64,000 bases of DNA from Actinomycetes bacterium (GTDB lineage: Bacteria; Actinomycetota; Actinomycetes; Propionibacteriales; Nocardioidaceae), in assembly GCA_023460975.1 (NCBI GenBank), contig JAEWOG010000104.1, forward strand, positions 1-64,000, written 5' to 3'. The notes under the pieces were generated by a model. That model was not told the origin of the DNA. It saw only the letters and a list, made by a program, of their open reading frames with translations, and searched no databases. Below are positions 17,686 through 25,555 of the stretch, in pieces. How positions within the stretch are numbered: the stretch's first letter is position 1; the number at the start of each line of letters is the position of its first letter. A program made the translations under genes and the position numbers.

Positions 17686-19794
17686 TCAGTGGAACCGCTT
17701 GCCGTTGGCCTTCTCGCTGTAGCCCTTCACGTCGAGCATGAAGGTCAGCCCGCCGTTCCAGAAGGAGAAGCCGGCGCCCGTGATCATCGCGAGGTCGATG
17801 TCCTGGGCAGCGGTGGCCACGCCCTCGTCCAGCATCAGCTGGGCCTCCTGGGCCAAGCCGGTGAGGGCCTGGTCGCGCACCTCGTCGGCGGTGAGGACGA
17901 CCGGGTTCTCCGGCTGCTCCGCCAGGGCCTTCACCTCGGGGTCGATGGTGAGGTCGGGCAGGTAGTAGCCAGCCTTCTTGGCCTCCACGACGCGAGCCAG
18001 CGCGGGGGAGACGTAGAAGCGGTCAGGCCACTCGCCGGCGAGCGTCTCGTTGTTGTGGAGGGCGATCGCGGGACCGACCAGACCCAGCAGCATGAACGGC
18101 GGCATCGGGGCGATGCCGGCGAACGCGGAGTCCACGACCTCGATCGGGGTGCCGGCGTCGACGACCTTGCCGACCTCGCTCATGAACCGGCCCAGCAGGC
18201 GGTTCACGATGAAGGACGGGCTGTCCTTGACGAGGATGGTCGTCTTCTTCAGCGCCTTGCCGGCCGCGAACGCGGTGGCAAGCGTGGCGTCGTCGGTCTT
18301 GGCGCCCTTGACGATCTCCAGAAGCGGCATGATCGCCACCGGGTTGAAGAAGTGGAAGCCCACGACCCGCTCCGGGTGCTCGAGCTCGGCGGCCATCTCG
18401 GTGATGGACAGCGAGGACGTGTTCGTCGCCAGGACGGTCTCGGGGGAGACGACCTTCTCTGCGGCGGCGAAGACCGTCTTCTTGACACCCATCTCCTCGA
18501 AGACGGCCTCGATGACGAAGTCGGCGTCCGCGAACGGGTGCGTGGTCTTGTCGCCCTCGGCCACTGCGCCGGTGACCAGCGCCTTGTGACGGTTGGCCAG
18601 GTCGGAGCTGATCCGGCCCTTGGCGAGGAGCTTGTCGATCTCGGCGTGGACGTACGCGACGCCCTTGTCCGCACGGGCCTGGTCGAGGTCGGTCAGGACG
18701 ACCGGCACCTCGAGGCGACGCACGAACAGCAGCGCGAACTGGCTCGCCATGAGACCCGCGCCGATGATGCCGACCTTGGTGATCGGGCGGGCCAGCGAGC
18801 GGTCGGGAGCCCCGGCCGGACGCTTCGCACGCTTCTGCACGAGGTCGAACGAGTAGAGGCTCGCGAGCAGCTCGGGCGTCTTGGACATGGCCTCCAGGGC
18901 CTCGTCCTCGGCGGCGAATCCAGCCGTACGGTCAGACTCGCGCGCCGCGGTGATCAGCTCGACGGCCTTGAGCGCGGCGGGCGAGGCGCCGCCCGTCTTG
19001 GCCGCCACGATGCCCTTGGCGCGCTCGAGGGCGGCATCCCAGCCGGCCCCGCGGTCGACCTCGGGACGCTCGACCGTCACGGTCCCGTTCAGGACATCGG
19101 CCGCCCACAGCAGCGACTGCTCGAGGTAGTCGGCGCCGTTGAACATCGCGTCCGCCAGACCGAGCTCGTACGCGGCCTTGCCGCCGACGGTCTTGCCGTT
19201 GTTGAGCGGGTTCTCGATCATCAGGGTGACGGCCTTGTCGGCACCCACCAGGTTGGGAACGAGCCACGCGCCACCCCAGCCGGGGATCAGGCCGAGCATG
19301 ACCTCGGGCAGGCCGAGGGCCGGCGCGGAGTCCATGACCGTGCGGTAGTCGCAGTGCAGCGCGACCTCGAGGCCGCCGCCGAGGGCGAGGCCGTTGATGA
19401 AGCCGAACGAGGGCTTCTTGACGCCCTCGGTGCCCTCACCCAGCTTGCGGAACACCGCGTGGCCGAGCTCGGCGACCGTACGCACGGCGTCGGGACCGCC
19501 GCCCTGGATGGCCGTGAGGTCCGCGCCCGCAGCGAGGATGAACTGCTTGCCGGTGACACCGATCGAGGTGATCTCGTCGTCGGCCAACGCGGCGTCGATG
19601 GCCGCGTTGAGCTCGAGCAGCGAGCCGGGGCCGAAGGTGTTGGGCTTGGTGTGGTCCTCGCCGTTGTCGAGGGTGATCAGGCCCATGACGCCGGCGTCAC
19701 CGGGGAGCGTCACCTTGCGCAGGAGCGCCTTGGTGACGCGCTCGGCGTCGGAGCGCAGCGCCTCGGCGCGCGTGAAGACGGTGGTGTCGGTCAT
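17686..19794 (-). CDS. fadB: Trifunctional-type enoyl-CoA hydratase / 3-hydroxyacyl-CoA dehydrogenase
   Basis: A 702-residue beta-oxidation enzyme. Residues about 1-280 form the enoyl-CoA hydratase domain (FINGLALGGGLEVALHCDYR, then GLPEVMLGLIPGWGGAWLVP with the catalytic Glu). Residues about 335-520 form the NAD-binding 3-hydroxyacyl-CoA dehydrogenase domain (VGIIGAGLMASQFALLF, then VGFHFFNPVAIMPLLEIV), followed by the C-terminal helical domains. It converts enoyl-CoA to 3-ketoacyl-CoA for the thiolase encoded just upstream in the same operon; only one base separates the thiolase stop from ATG 19794. Confidence 0.95.
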   Translation of the reverse strand: MTDTTVFTRAEALRSDAERVTKALLRKVTLPGDAGVMGLITLDNGEDHTKPNTFGPGSLLELNAAIDAALADDEITSIGVTGKQFILAAGADLTAIQGGGPDAVRTVAELGHAVFRKLGEGTEGVKKPSFGFINGLALGGGLEVALHCDYRTVMDSAPALGLPEVMLGLIPGWGGAWLVPNLVGADKAVTLMIENPLNNGKTVGGKAAYELGLADAMFNGADYLEQSLLWAADVLNGTVTVERPEVDRGAGWDAALERAKGIVAAKTGGASPAALKAVELITAARESDRTAGFAAEDEALEAMSKTPELLASLYSFDLVQKRAKRPAGAPDRSLARPITKVGIIGAGLMASQFALLFVRRLEVPVVLTDLDQARADKGVAYVHAEIDKLLAKGRISSDLANRHKALVTGAVAEGDKTTHPFADADFVIEAVFEEMGVKKTVFAAAEKVVSPETVLATNTSSLSITEMAAELEHPERVVGFHFFNPVAIMPLLEIVKGAKTDDATLATAFAAGKALKKTTILVKDSPSFIVNRLLGRFMSEVGKVVDAGTPIEVVDSAFAGIAPMPPFMLLGLVGPAIALHNNETLAGEWPDRFYVSPALARVVEAKKAGYYLPDLTIDPEVKALAEQPENPVVLTADEVRDQALTGLAQEAQLMLDEGVATAAQDIDLAMITGAGFSFWNGGLTFMLDVKGYSEKANGKRFH

Positions 19795-19795
19795 C

Positions 19796-20992
19796 TCACT
19801 TGTCTCCCTTGAAGTTCGGGTTCTCCCAGATCACGGTGGCGCCCTGGCCGATGCCGACACACATGGTGGTGATGCCGTAGCGGACCTCGGGACGCTCCTC
19901 GAACTGCCGGGCGAGCTGGTTCATGAGGCGCACGCCGGAGGAGGCGAGCGGGTGACCCATCGCGATGGCGCCGCCGTACGGGTTCACGCGCGGGTCGTCG
20001 TCGCTGATGCCGAAGTGCTCCAGGAAGGCGATCACCTGGACGGCGAAGGCCTCGTTGACCTCGAACGCGTCGATGTCGTCGATGGTCAGGCCAGCCTGCT
20101 TGAGGGCCTTCTCGGTCGACGGGATGGGGCCGGCGCCCATGAACTCGGGCTCGACGCCGACGAAGGAGTACGACACCAGCCGCATCTTGATCGGTAGGCC
20201 CAGCTCCTTGGCGGTCTCCTCGTCGGCCAGCAGCGCGGCGGTGGCGCCGTCGTTGATGCCGGAGGCGTTGCCCGCGCTGACGTTGCCGTGCGAGCGGAAC
20301 GGGGTCTTGAGGCCCGCGAGCGACTCCATGGTGGTGCCGGGGCGGGGGCCCTCGTCGGTGGTGGCCAGGCCCCAGCCGGCCTCGGCGGACTTGGTGGCGA
20401 CGGGGACGAGGTCGGGCTGGATCTTGCCGGCGGCGTAGGCGGCCGCGGTCTTCTCCTGGCTCGCCACGGCGTACGCGTCGGCGCGCTCCTTGGTGATGCT
20501 CGGGTAGCGGTCGTGCAGGTTCTCGGCCGTCTTGCCCATGACGAGGGCGTCCGGGTTGACGATCTTCTCCGAGATGATCCGCGGGTTCGGGTCCACGCCC
20601 TCGCCCATGGGGTGGCGCCCCATGTGCTCGACGCCGCCGGCGATGGCGATGTCGTACGAACCGAAGGCGATGCCGCCGGCCACGGCGGTGACCGCGGTCA
20701 TGGCGCCCGCGCACATGCGGTCGATGGAGTAGCCGGGCACGGTGTTGGGAAGCCCGGCGAGCAGGGCGGCGGTGCGCCCCAGCGTCAGGCCCTGGTCGCC
20801 GATCTGGGTCGTGGCGGCGATGGCCACCTCGTCGACCCGCTCGGGGGGAAGGGTGGGGTTGCGACGCATGAGGTCGCGAATGCACTTGATGACGAGGTCA
20901 TCGGCGCGCGTTTCGGCGAACTGGCCCTTGGCCTTGCCGAACGGGGTGCGCACGCCGTCGACGAAGACGACCTCTCGCTGCTGACGGGGCAC
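19796..20992 (-). CDS. fadA: Acetyl-CoA C-acyltransferase (thiolase)
   Basis: A 398-residue thiolase that cleaves 3-ketoacyl-CoA in the last step of beta-oxidation. The nucleophilic Cys is in DRMCAGAMTAV, the His in AMGHPLASSG and the second Cys in MCVGIGQGATV. The start is GTG 20992 with AGGAGA 6 nt upstream; a longer in-frame extension to 21094 crosses the operator and lacks similarity. First gene of the fadA-fadB operon, probably controlled through the GTTACC palindrome at 21030-21045. Confidence 0.94.
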   Translation of the reverse strand: MPRQQREVVFVDGVRTPFGKAKGQFAETRADDLVIKCIRDLMRRNPTLPPERVDEVAIAATTQIGDQGLTLGRTAALLAGLPNTVPGYSIDRMCAGAMTAVTAVAGGIAFGSYDIAIAGGVEHMGRHPMGEGVDPNPRIISEKIVNPDALVMGKTAENLHDRYPSITKERADAYAVASQEKTAAAYAAGKIQPDLVPVATKSAEAGWGLATTDEGPRPGTTMESLAGLKTPFRSHGNVSAGNASGINDGATAALLADEETAKELGLPIKMRLVSYSFVGVEPEFMGAGPIPSTEKALKQAGLTIDDIDAFEVNEAFAVQVIAFLEHFGISDDDPRVNPYGGAIAMGHPLASSGVRLMNQLARQFEERPEVRYGITTMCVGIGQGATVIWENPNFKGDK

Positions 20993-21029
20993 TGTCTCTC
21001 CTGTGTGTGCGAGGTTGGACTGAGGTGAT

Positions 21030-21045
21030 GTTACCCCTCGGTAAC
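21030..21045. promoter_or_regulatory. Palindromic operator GTTACC-N4-GGTAAC upstream of fadAB
   Basis: A perfect 6-bp dyad with a 4-bp spacer lies 38 bp upstream of the fadA start. The size and symmetry fit a TetR- or GntR-family fatty-acid regulator. The rest of the 131-bp divergent gap (20993-21123) holds the leaderless promoter TAGGCT (21112-21117) of the PAC2 gene. Confidence 0.5.
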
Positions 21046-21123
21046 AAGATCGCACAGAGGGGCGTGGCCGCCAATCCCCTGTGTCCCCGATCACGTGCGT
21101 GGTCGGCTCACTAGGCTTGGCGC

Positions 21124-22074
21124 ATGGCTGAGCGACTGGTGCACATCGTCGACGACGTGGAGGAGTTCCTCGACGGCGGCGACCTGACGTTGGTCACGGT
21201 CCTCACGGGCTTCCTCGATGCCGGCAAGTCGGCCGAGCTCGCGGCGCGTCATCTCACCGACTTGGGAGAGGGCAAAGTCGTGGCGACCTTCGACATCGAC
21301 GTCCTCTTCGACTACCGCGCGCGCCGCCCGCCGATGTCGTTCCTCAACGATCACTACGGCGCCTACGAGGCTCCGCGTCTGGTGGTCCGGGCGCTGCGTG
21401 ACGCCGGCGGCACGCCCTTCCTCCTCATGCACGGGCCCGAGCCGGACATCCGGTGGGAGGGGTTCGCCCAGGCGGTGCGCGAGCTCGTCGAGCGGTTCGG
21501 TGTCACGCGGGTGGTGAGCCTGGGCGCCGTGCCGATGGCCGTGCCCCACACGCGACCCGTGGCGATCACCCCGCACGGCAACCGCCACGAACTCGTCCAG
21601 GGCCACAGCCCCTGGCAGAGCGAGTTGCGGGTCCCCGCCAGCGCGCAGGCGCTGCTCGAGGTACGCCTCGGCGAGTGGGGCCACGACGCGCTGGGGTTCG
21701 TGGCGCACATCCCTCACTACTTGGCGCAGATGGAGTACCCGCAGGCGGCCGTCGACCTGCTCGAGAAGCTGGAGATCGCCGGGCGCCTGACCATCGACTT
21801 GGGCGACGTGCGTGAAGCGGCCCGGGTCACGGCCGACGAGATCGCGGAATACCTGACGACCCACGACGACGTCGCGGATGTCGTACGCGGCCTGGAGCAG
21901 CAGTACGACTCGTTCCACGCCGCCGAGGAGTCGGGCGCCTCGCTGCTCGCCGAAGGGCAGCCCCTTCCCACGGGCGAGGAGATCGGGCAACAGTTCGAGC
22001 AGTTCCTCGCCGGACTCGACGACCCGGAGCAGTCGGAGGACCGCCCCGAGGGATGGGACCCCGACGCGCGCTGA
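21124..22074 (+). CDS. PAC2 family protein (proteasome assembly chaperone-like)
   Basis: A 316-residue member of the PAC2 family, related to eukaryotic proteasome-assembly chaperone 2 and common in actinobacteria. Typical segments are LTGFLDAGKSAELAARHL, FDIDVLFDYRARRP, LLMHGPEPDIRWEGFA and VVSLGAVPMAVPHTRP. The C-terminus is acidic (LDDPEQSEDRPEGWDPD). The bacterial function is not settled. ATG 21124 follows TAGGCT (21112-21117) by 6 nt, so it is leaderless. Confidence 0.87.
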   Translation: MAERLVHIVDDVEEFLDGGDLTLVTVLTGFLDAGKSAELAARHLTDLGEGKVVATFDIDVLFDYRARRPPMSFLNDHYGAYEAPRLVVRALRDAGGTPFLLMHGPEPDIRWEGFAQAVRELVERFGVTRVVSLGAVPMAVPHTRPVAITPHGNRHELVQGHSPWQSELRVPASAQALLEVRLGEWGHDALGFVAHIPHYLAQMEYPQAAVDLLEKLEIAGRLTIDLGDVREAARVTADEIAEYLTTHDDVADVVRGLEQQYDSFHAAEESGASLLAEGQPLPTGEEIGQQFEQFLAGLDDPEQSEDRPEGWDPDAR

Positions 22075-22139
22075 CGACCGTACGGCGCCGTCGCCCCCGC
22101 TTCACAGACGCCCCTTGGATCGCAGACGAAAGGACTCTC

Positions 22140-23003
22140 GTGCCCGGATCAGCTGAAGAGTTGGTGGAGCTGCTCGATCTCGAGCGCCTCGACCTGGACC
22201 TGTACCGCGGCCGCCAGGCCGACACGGAGCGGCAGCGCGTCTTCGGCGGGCAGGTCGCAGCCCAGGCGCTGGTCGCGGGAGCACGTACGGTCGGCGCCGA
22301 CCACGTCCTGCACTCGATGCGCTCGACCTTCCTGCACCCGGGCGACACGCAGGTCCCGATCATCTATGACGTGGACCGGCTGCGCGACGGGCGCTCGTTC
22401 GTGACGCGGCACGTCTCGGCGCGGCAGCACGGCCGGGTGATCTTCACGGCGATGCTCAACTACCAGGCGCCCGAGGAGGGGCTGGAGCACCACGACCGGA
22501 TGCCTGAGGTGATCCCTCCGGACGAGGCGGTCTCCCTGGCTGACATCGTCTCTGCGCGTACGGAGGCGCCCGACGGCGAGTGGGAGCGGGACTGGGCCGC
22601 CCTCGATGTGCGTTACGTCGGCAACTCCCGCTGGGGGCTCGACGACGATCCTGACCACCCTTCGCGCGCCCGCATCTGGATCCGGGTCGACGGAGACCTG
22701 GCGGACGACGTCACCGTGCAGCAGGCGGCCTTCACCTTTGCCAGCGACCTCACCCTGCTGGGCTCGTCCTTGGTGGCCCACGGACTGACGATCACCTCTC
22801 CGGGGATGCAGGCGGCATCCCTGGACCACTCGATCTGGTTCCACCGGCCCTTCAGGGCTGACCGGTGGTGGCTCTATGACCAGGTGTCACCCTCGGCGCG
22901 CGGGGGTCGCGGGTTGGCATTGGCGCGGGTGTTCGACGAGGACGGCGACCTGGTGGCGACCGTTGCCCAGGAGGGGCTGATCAGGCTCCGCCAGTCGCAG
23001 TAG
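22140..23003 (+). CDS. tesB: Acyl-CoA thioesterase II
   Basis: A 287-residue double-hotdog thioesterase that hydrolyses acyl-CoA to free acid and CoA. The family landmarks are RVFGGQVAAQALVAGARTV near the start, the catalytic Asp in ASLDHSIWFHRPFRADRW near residue 225 and the closing motif GLALARVFDEDGDLVATVAQ. The start is GTG 22140 behind AAAGGA; further upstream the frame overlaps the PAC2 gene without similarity. It fits the surrounding fatty-acid genes. Confidence 0.93.
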   Translation: MPGSAEELVELLDLERLDLDLYRGRQADTERQRVFGGQVAAQALVAGARTVGADHVLHSMRSTFLHPGDTQVPIIYDVDRLRDGRSFVTRHVSARQHGRVIFTAMLNYQAPEEGLEHHDRMPEVIPPDEAVSLADIVSARTEAPDGEWERDWAALDVRYVGNSRWGLDDDPDHPSRARIWIRVDGDLADDVTVQQAAFTFASDLTLLGSSLVAHGLTITSPGMQAASLDHSIWFHRPFRADRWWLYDQVSPSARGGRGLALARVFDEDGDLVATVAQEGLIRLRQSQ

Positions 23004-23004
23004 C

Positions 23005-23020
23005 ATTACAACGGTGTAAT
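23005..23020. promoter_or_regulatory. ATTACA-N4-TGTAAT palindrome
   Basis: A perfect 6-bp dyad with a 4-bp spacer begins one base after the tesB stop and 118 bp before the M23 peptidase gene. It is strikingly AT-rich for this genome. Its form suits a dimeric repressor operator for the peptidase gene; the regulator is unknown. Confidence 0.4.
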
Positions 23021-23137
23021 TCTCCGCATTTGATGACAATCGGCGTGTCGCAAGTTTACGGTTGAGCGCTCGTGTGACTCGTGAGGTCTCAGTGACCTCG
23101 CTCGGGTCGCGTTCGACCGACCCCCGAGGACCCCGCC

Positions 23138-24418
23138 GTGCGCCGTACAACGCGTCTGTTCCCCCTGGCTGTTGCCGCCTGCCTGACGGCGGTGGGGCTG
23201 TCCGTTCCCGGCCACGCGCACGACTCCGGCCTGTCCGGCGTCGGGGCCACCGTGGGCGGTCCGGCCGAGCGCCGCGTGAACGATCCGCGACTGCGCGACA
23301 CCGTGCTCCCGGGGCTCTCCGTCCCGTTCCCGTGCGGGCAGGCCTGGGTGGGAGCGACGCGGCGGAGTCACTCCCCGAGCCAGCGCTCGGTCGACTTCAA
23401 CCGGCCCAACGACCTGGGCAAGGCGGTCATGGCCTCGGCGCCCGGCATCGTGCGCAGCGCGTACGCGACCCCGAAGGGCGGGTACGGCCGGTGGGTGGTG
23501 GTCGATCACGGCGCCGGGGTGAGCACGCTCTACGCCCACATGAAGAAGGTCACCGTCGTGGCCGGGCAGACGGTCGACCTCGGCACCATGCTGGGCGCCG
23601 TGGGCGACTCCGGGAATACGACCGGGCCTCACCTGCACTACGAACAGGTGCTGGACCGTACGGTGACCACGCCCGCCTTCGCGGGGATCGCCTACCCGTA
23701 CGGCTCCGTGTCATCCACGACCTGCCTCGACGTCCCGATCGCGGGCAACTTCTCCGGCGGTCCGGAGTCGGAGGTGGCCGTGTTCCGGCGGGATCGCCGC
23801 GCGGAGTTCATCGTCAACGAGCCGATGGGGCCGCGCAGCATGATGTTCGGGGGAGTCATCGACGAACCAGTCCTCGGCGACTGGGACGGCAATGGCGTCG
23901 ACGACCTCGGCCTGCGCAGCCCGCGGGGCAACATGTTCAAGCTGCAGACGCCGACGGGTGTGGTCAAGATTCGCTTCGGCGGGCGGGGCGATCGCCCGGT
24001 CAGTGGCCACTGGGATGGCCCGGGGCCCAGCCAGATTGGCGTGTTCAGTCCGTCGAGCAAGGCGTTCCTGCTGCGCCGGGTCGATGGCTCCGTGCTCACT
24101 GTCCCCCTGGGAGATGTGGACGACCTGCCCGTGACGGGAGACTGGAACGGTGACGGGCGCACTGACGTGGGCGTGTACGACCGCGCCACGGCCACCTTCA
24201 CCCTGGCCACCATCGATGCTGCCGGCGTCATCACCCCGAGCGTCGTCCAGTTCGGCATCCCCGGCGACCTGCCGGTCGCGGGCGACTGGGACGGCGACGG
24301 GGTGAGCGAGATCGGTACGTGGACGCCGGCGACGGCCACCTTCTCCCAGGCGGGCCCCCCAGCGGCGGCCAGTGCTCGTCAGGTCCTGCGTACGGTCACG
24401 TTCGGCCGTCCTCGCTGA
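23138..24418 (+). CDS. Secreted M23 metallopeptidase with FG-GAP/VCBS-like repeats
   Basis: A 426-residue exported protein. Residues 1-28 are a signal peptide ending in GHAHDS. An M23 (LytM) domain spans about 65-185, with Zn ligands in HSPSQRSVDFNRP (His seven residues before Asp) and the HLHYE motif in GDSGNTTGPHLHYEQ. The rest holds about five repeats with acidic calcium-loop-like cores: DWDGNGVDDLG, HWDGPGPSQIG, DWNGDGRTDVG and DWDGDGVSEIG. M23 enzymes cut peptidoglycan cross-links; the repeats would form a propeller for binding. GTG 23138 sits behind GAGG. Confidence 0.87.
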   Translation: MRRTTRLFPLAVAACLTAVGLSVPGHAHDSGLSGVGATVGGPAERRVNDPRLRDTVLPGLSVPFPCGQAWVGATRRSHSPSQRSVDFNRPNDLGKAVMASAPGIVRSAYATPKGGYGRWVVVDHGAGVSTLYAHMKKVTVVAGQTVDLGTMLGAVGDSGNTTGPHLHYEQVLDRTVTTPAFAGIAYPYGSVSSTTCLDVPIAGNFSGGPESEVAVFRRDRRAEFIVNEPMGPRSMMFGGVIDEPVLGDWDGNGVDDLGLRSPRGNMFKLQTPTGVVKIRFGGRGDRPVSGHWDGPGPSQIGVFSPSSKAFLLRRVDGSVLTVPLGDVDDLPVTGDWNGDGRTDVGVYDRATATFTLATIDAAGVITPSVVQFGIPGDLPVAGDWDGDGVSEIGTWTPATATFSQAGPPAAASARQVLRTVTFGRPR

Positions 24419-24428
24419 GACCCCACGC

Positions 24429-24660
24429 TGGTTGAGCCCGTTGACACCCCACGCGCTGGTTGAGCCCGTCGAAACCACGGGCGCTTGCGTTGGTTGAGCT
24501 TGTCGAAACCCGACGGGCGGCGGCGTCTCGACAGGCTCGACGGGCGGTGGCGCCTCGACAGGCTCGACGGACGGTGGTGCTGGTTGAGCTTGTCGAAACC
24601 CGACGGGCGGTGGCGTCTCGACAGGCTCGACGGGCGGGGCGACGTCTCGACGGGCGGGGT
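24429..24660. repeat. Cluster of GGTTGAGC..GTCGAAACC intergenic repeats
   Basis: Four direct copies of GGTTGAGCyyGTCGAAACC (starting at 24430, 24458, 24492 and 24582) alternate with three copies of the inverted half CTCGACAGGCTCGAC (24527, 24554, 24617), with spacers rich in GACGGGCGG. It fills the gap between two convergent genes. This is a REP-like palindromic family; the inverted units can fold into hairpins and may terminate transcription on both strands. Confidence 0.85.
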
Positions 24661-24664
24661 GGCG

Positions 24665-25555
24665 TCAGCGTGCGCTGATGCTGCCGATCAGGTGGGGGCT
24701 CCCATCTGCCTTGCGCAGTGAGAACTCCTGCTGCTCGCCACGGCCTTCGTGACGCCAGATGACCGTACTGGGGAGCAGGATGGGCTTCTTGAACTCCGCG
24801 TCGATGCGGCAGGAGCGCGGCAGTCGGTTGTCGACCAGGGCAAGGCAGTGAGCCAGGCTCCACATGCCGTGGGCGATCTGACGGGGGAACCCGAGTGCCT
24901 TCGCGGTGAGCGGGTACAGGTGGATCGGGTTGTGGTCGCCCGACACGGCCGCGTACCGCCTGCCCAGGTCGGCGCCGAGCCGCCAGGGGAGTCCAGTCCC
25001 GCCCGAGGTCTGAGCGCCCGAGTCGGGAGCGCTAGCTGCCTGCTCCGGGGTCCGAGCGGTGGGCTTTCCCCGCTTGAGGTAGCCCGAGGAGGACTCCCAC
25101 ACCAGCTCATCGCCGCTGCGCACGCTCGTGTGGAACTCCAGCAGCGTGCCCTTGGGGTGAGTCTGGGGCTGGCCGAGATCGGCGCTGACGTGCAACTCCT
25201 CGCCCCGCCCCACGGGGCGGTGGGAGGTGATCGAGTTCGTCAGGTGGACCAGCCCCATCGCCGGCCACGGGAACTGCGGGGAGGCGAGGATCGCCGAGTG
25301 CAGCCCGAACGCCAGCATGTGCGGGTAGGTGATGGGCAGGGTGTCGCGCAGGGCAAACCCGCACACCCGCGCATAGGCATCGACGTGGGCCTTGTCGGGC
25401 ACAGCCCCAGGCAGGGAGAAGGCCAGCGGGGTGAACCCGTGTCCCTTGCGGACGCCCGGCATCTTGTTGACCAGAGGCACTGACGGCAGCGCGAGCCGGA
25501 CGAGTCCGTTCACGGTGCCCGGCAACGACTCGAGGACGACGCTCTCGGCAGCCAT
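24665..25555 (-). CDS. htdX: MaoC-like 3-hydroxyacyl-thioester dehydratase (HtdX type)
   Basis: A 296-residue double-hotdog dehydratase. The C-terminal hotdog has the hydratase-2 motif VSGDHNPIHLYPLTAKALGF (about residues 200-219) with catalytic Asp and His, then IAHGMWSLAHCLALV. Its position beside fabG4 and the divergent fadA2 reproduces the mycobacterial Rv0241c-Rv0242c-Rv0243 cluster, where this member is HtdX. ATG 25555 shares one base with the fabG4 stop (TGATG), so translation is coupled. Confidence 0.85.
   Translation of the reverse strand: MAAESVVLESLPGTVNGLVRLALPSVPLVNKMPGVRKGHGFTPLAFSLPGAVPDKAHVDAYARVCGFALRDTLPITYPHMLAFGLHSAILASPQFPWPAMGLVHLTNSITSHRPVGRGEELHVSADLGQPQTHPKGTLLEFHTSVRSGDELVWESSSGYLKRGKPTARTPEQAASAPDSGAQTSGGTGLPWRLGADLGRRYAAVSGDHNPIHLYPLTAKALGFPRQIAHGMWSLAHCLALVDNRLPRSCRIDAEFKKPILLPSTVIWRHEGRGEQQEFSLRKADGSPHLIGSISAR

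Noticed and set aside
17506..19812. 768-codon open frame on the plus strand
   Set aside because: Antisense shadow of fadB, with a His/Gly/Arg-rich translation typical of shadows.
21001..21094. N-terminal extension of fadA to 21094
   Set aside because: The extension crosses the operator palindrome, lacks thiolase similarity, and GTG 20992 has a good Shine-Dalgarno sequence.
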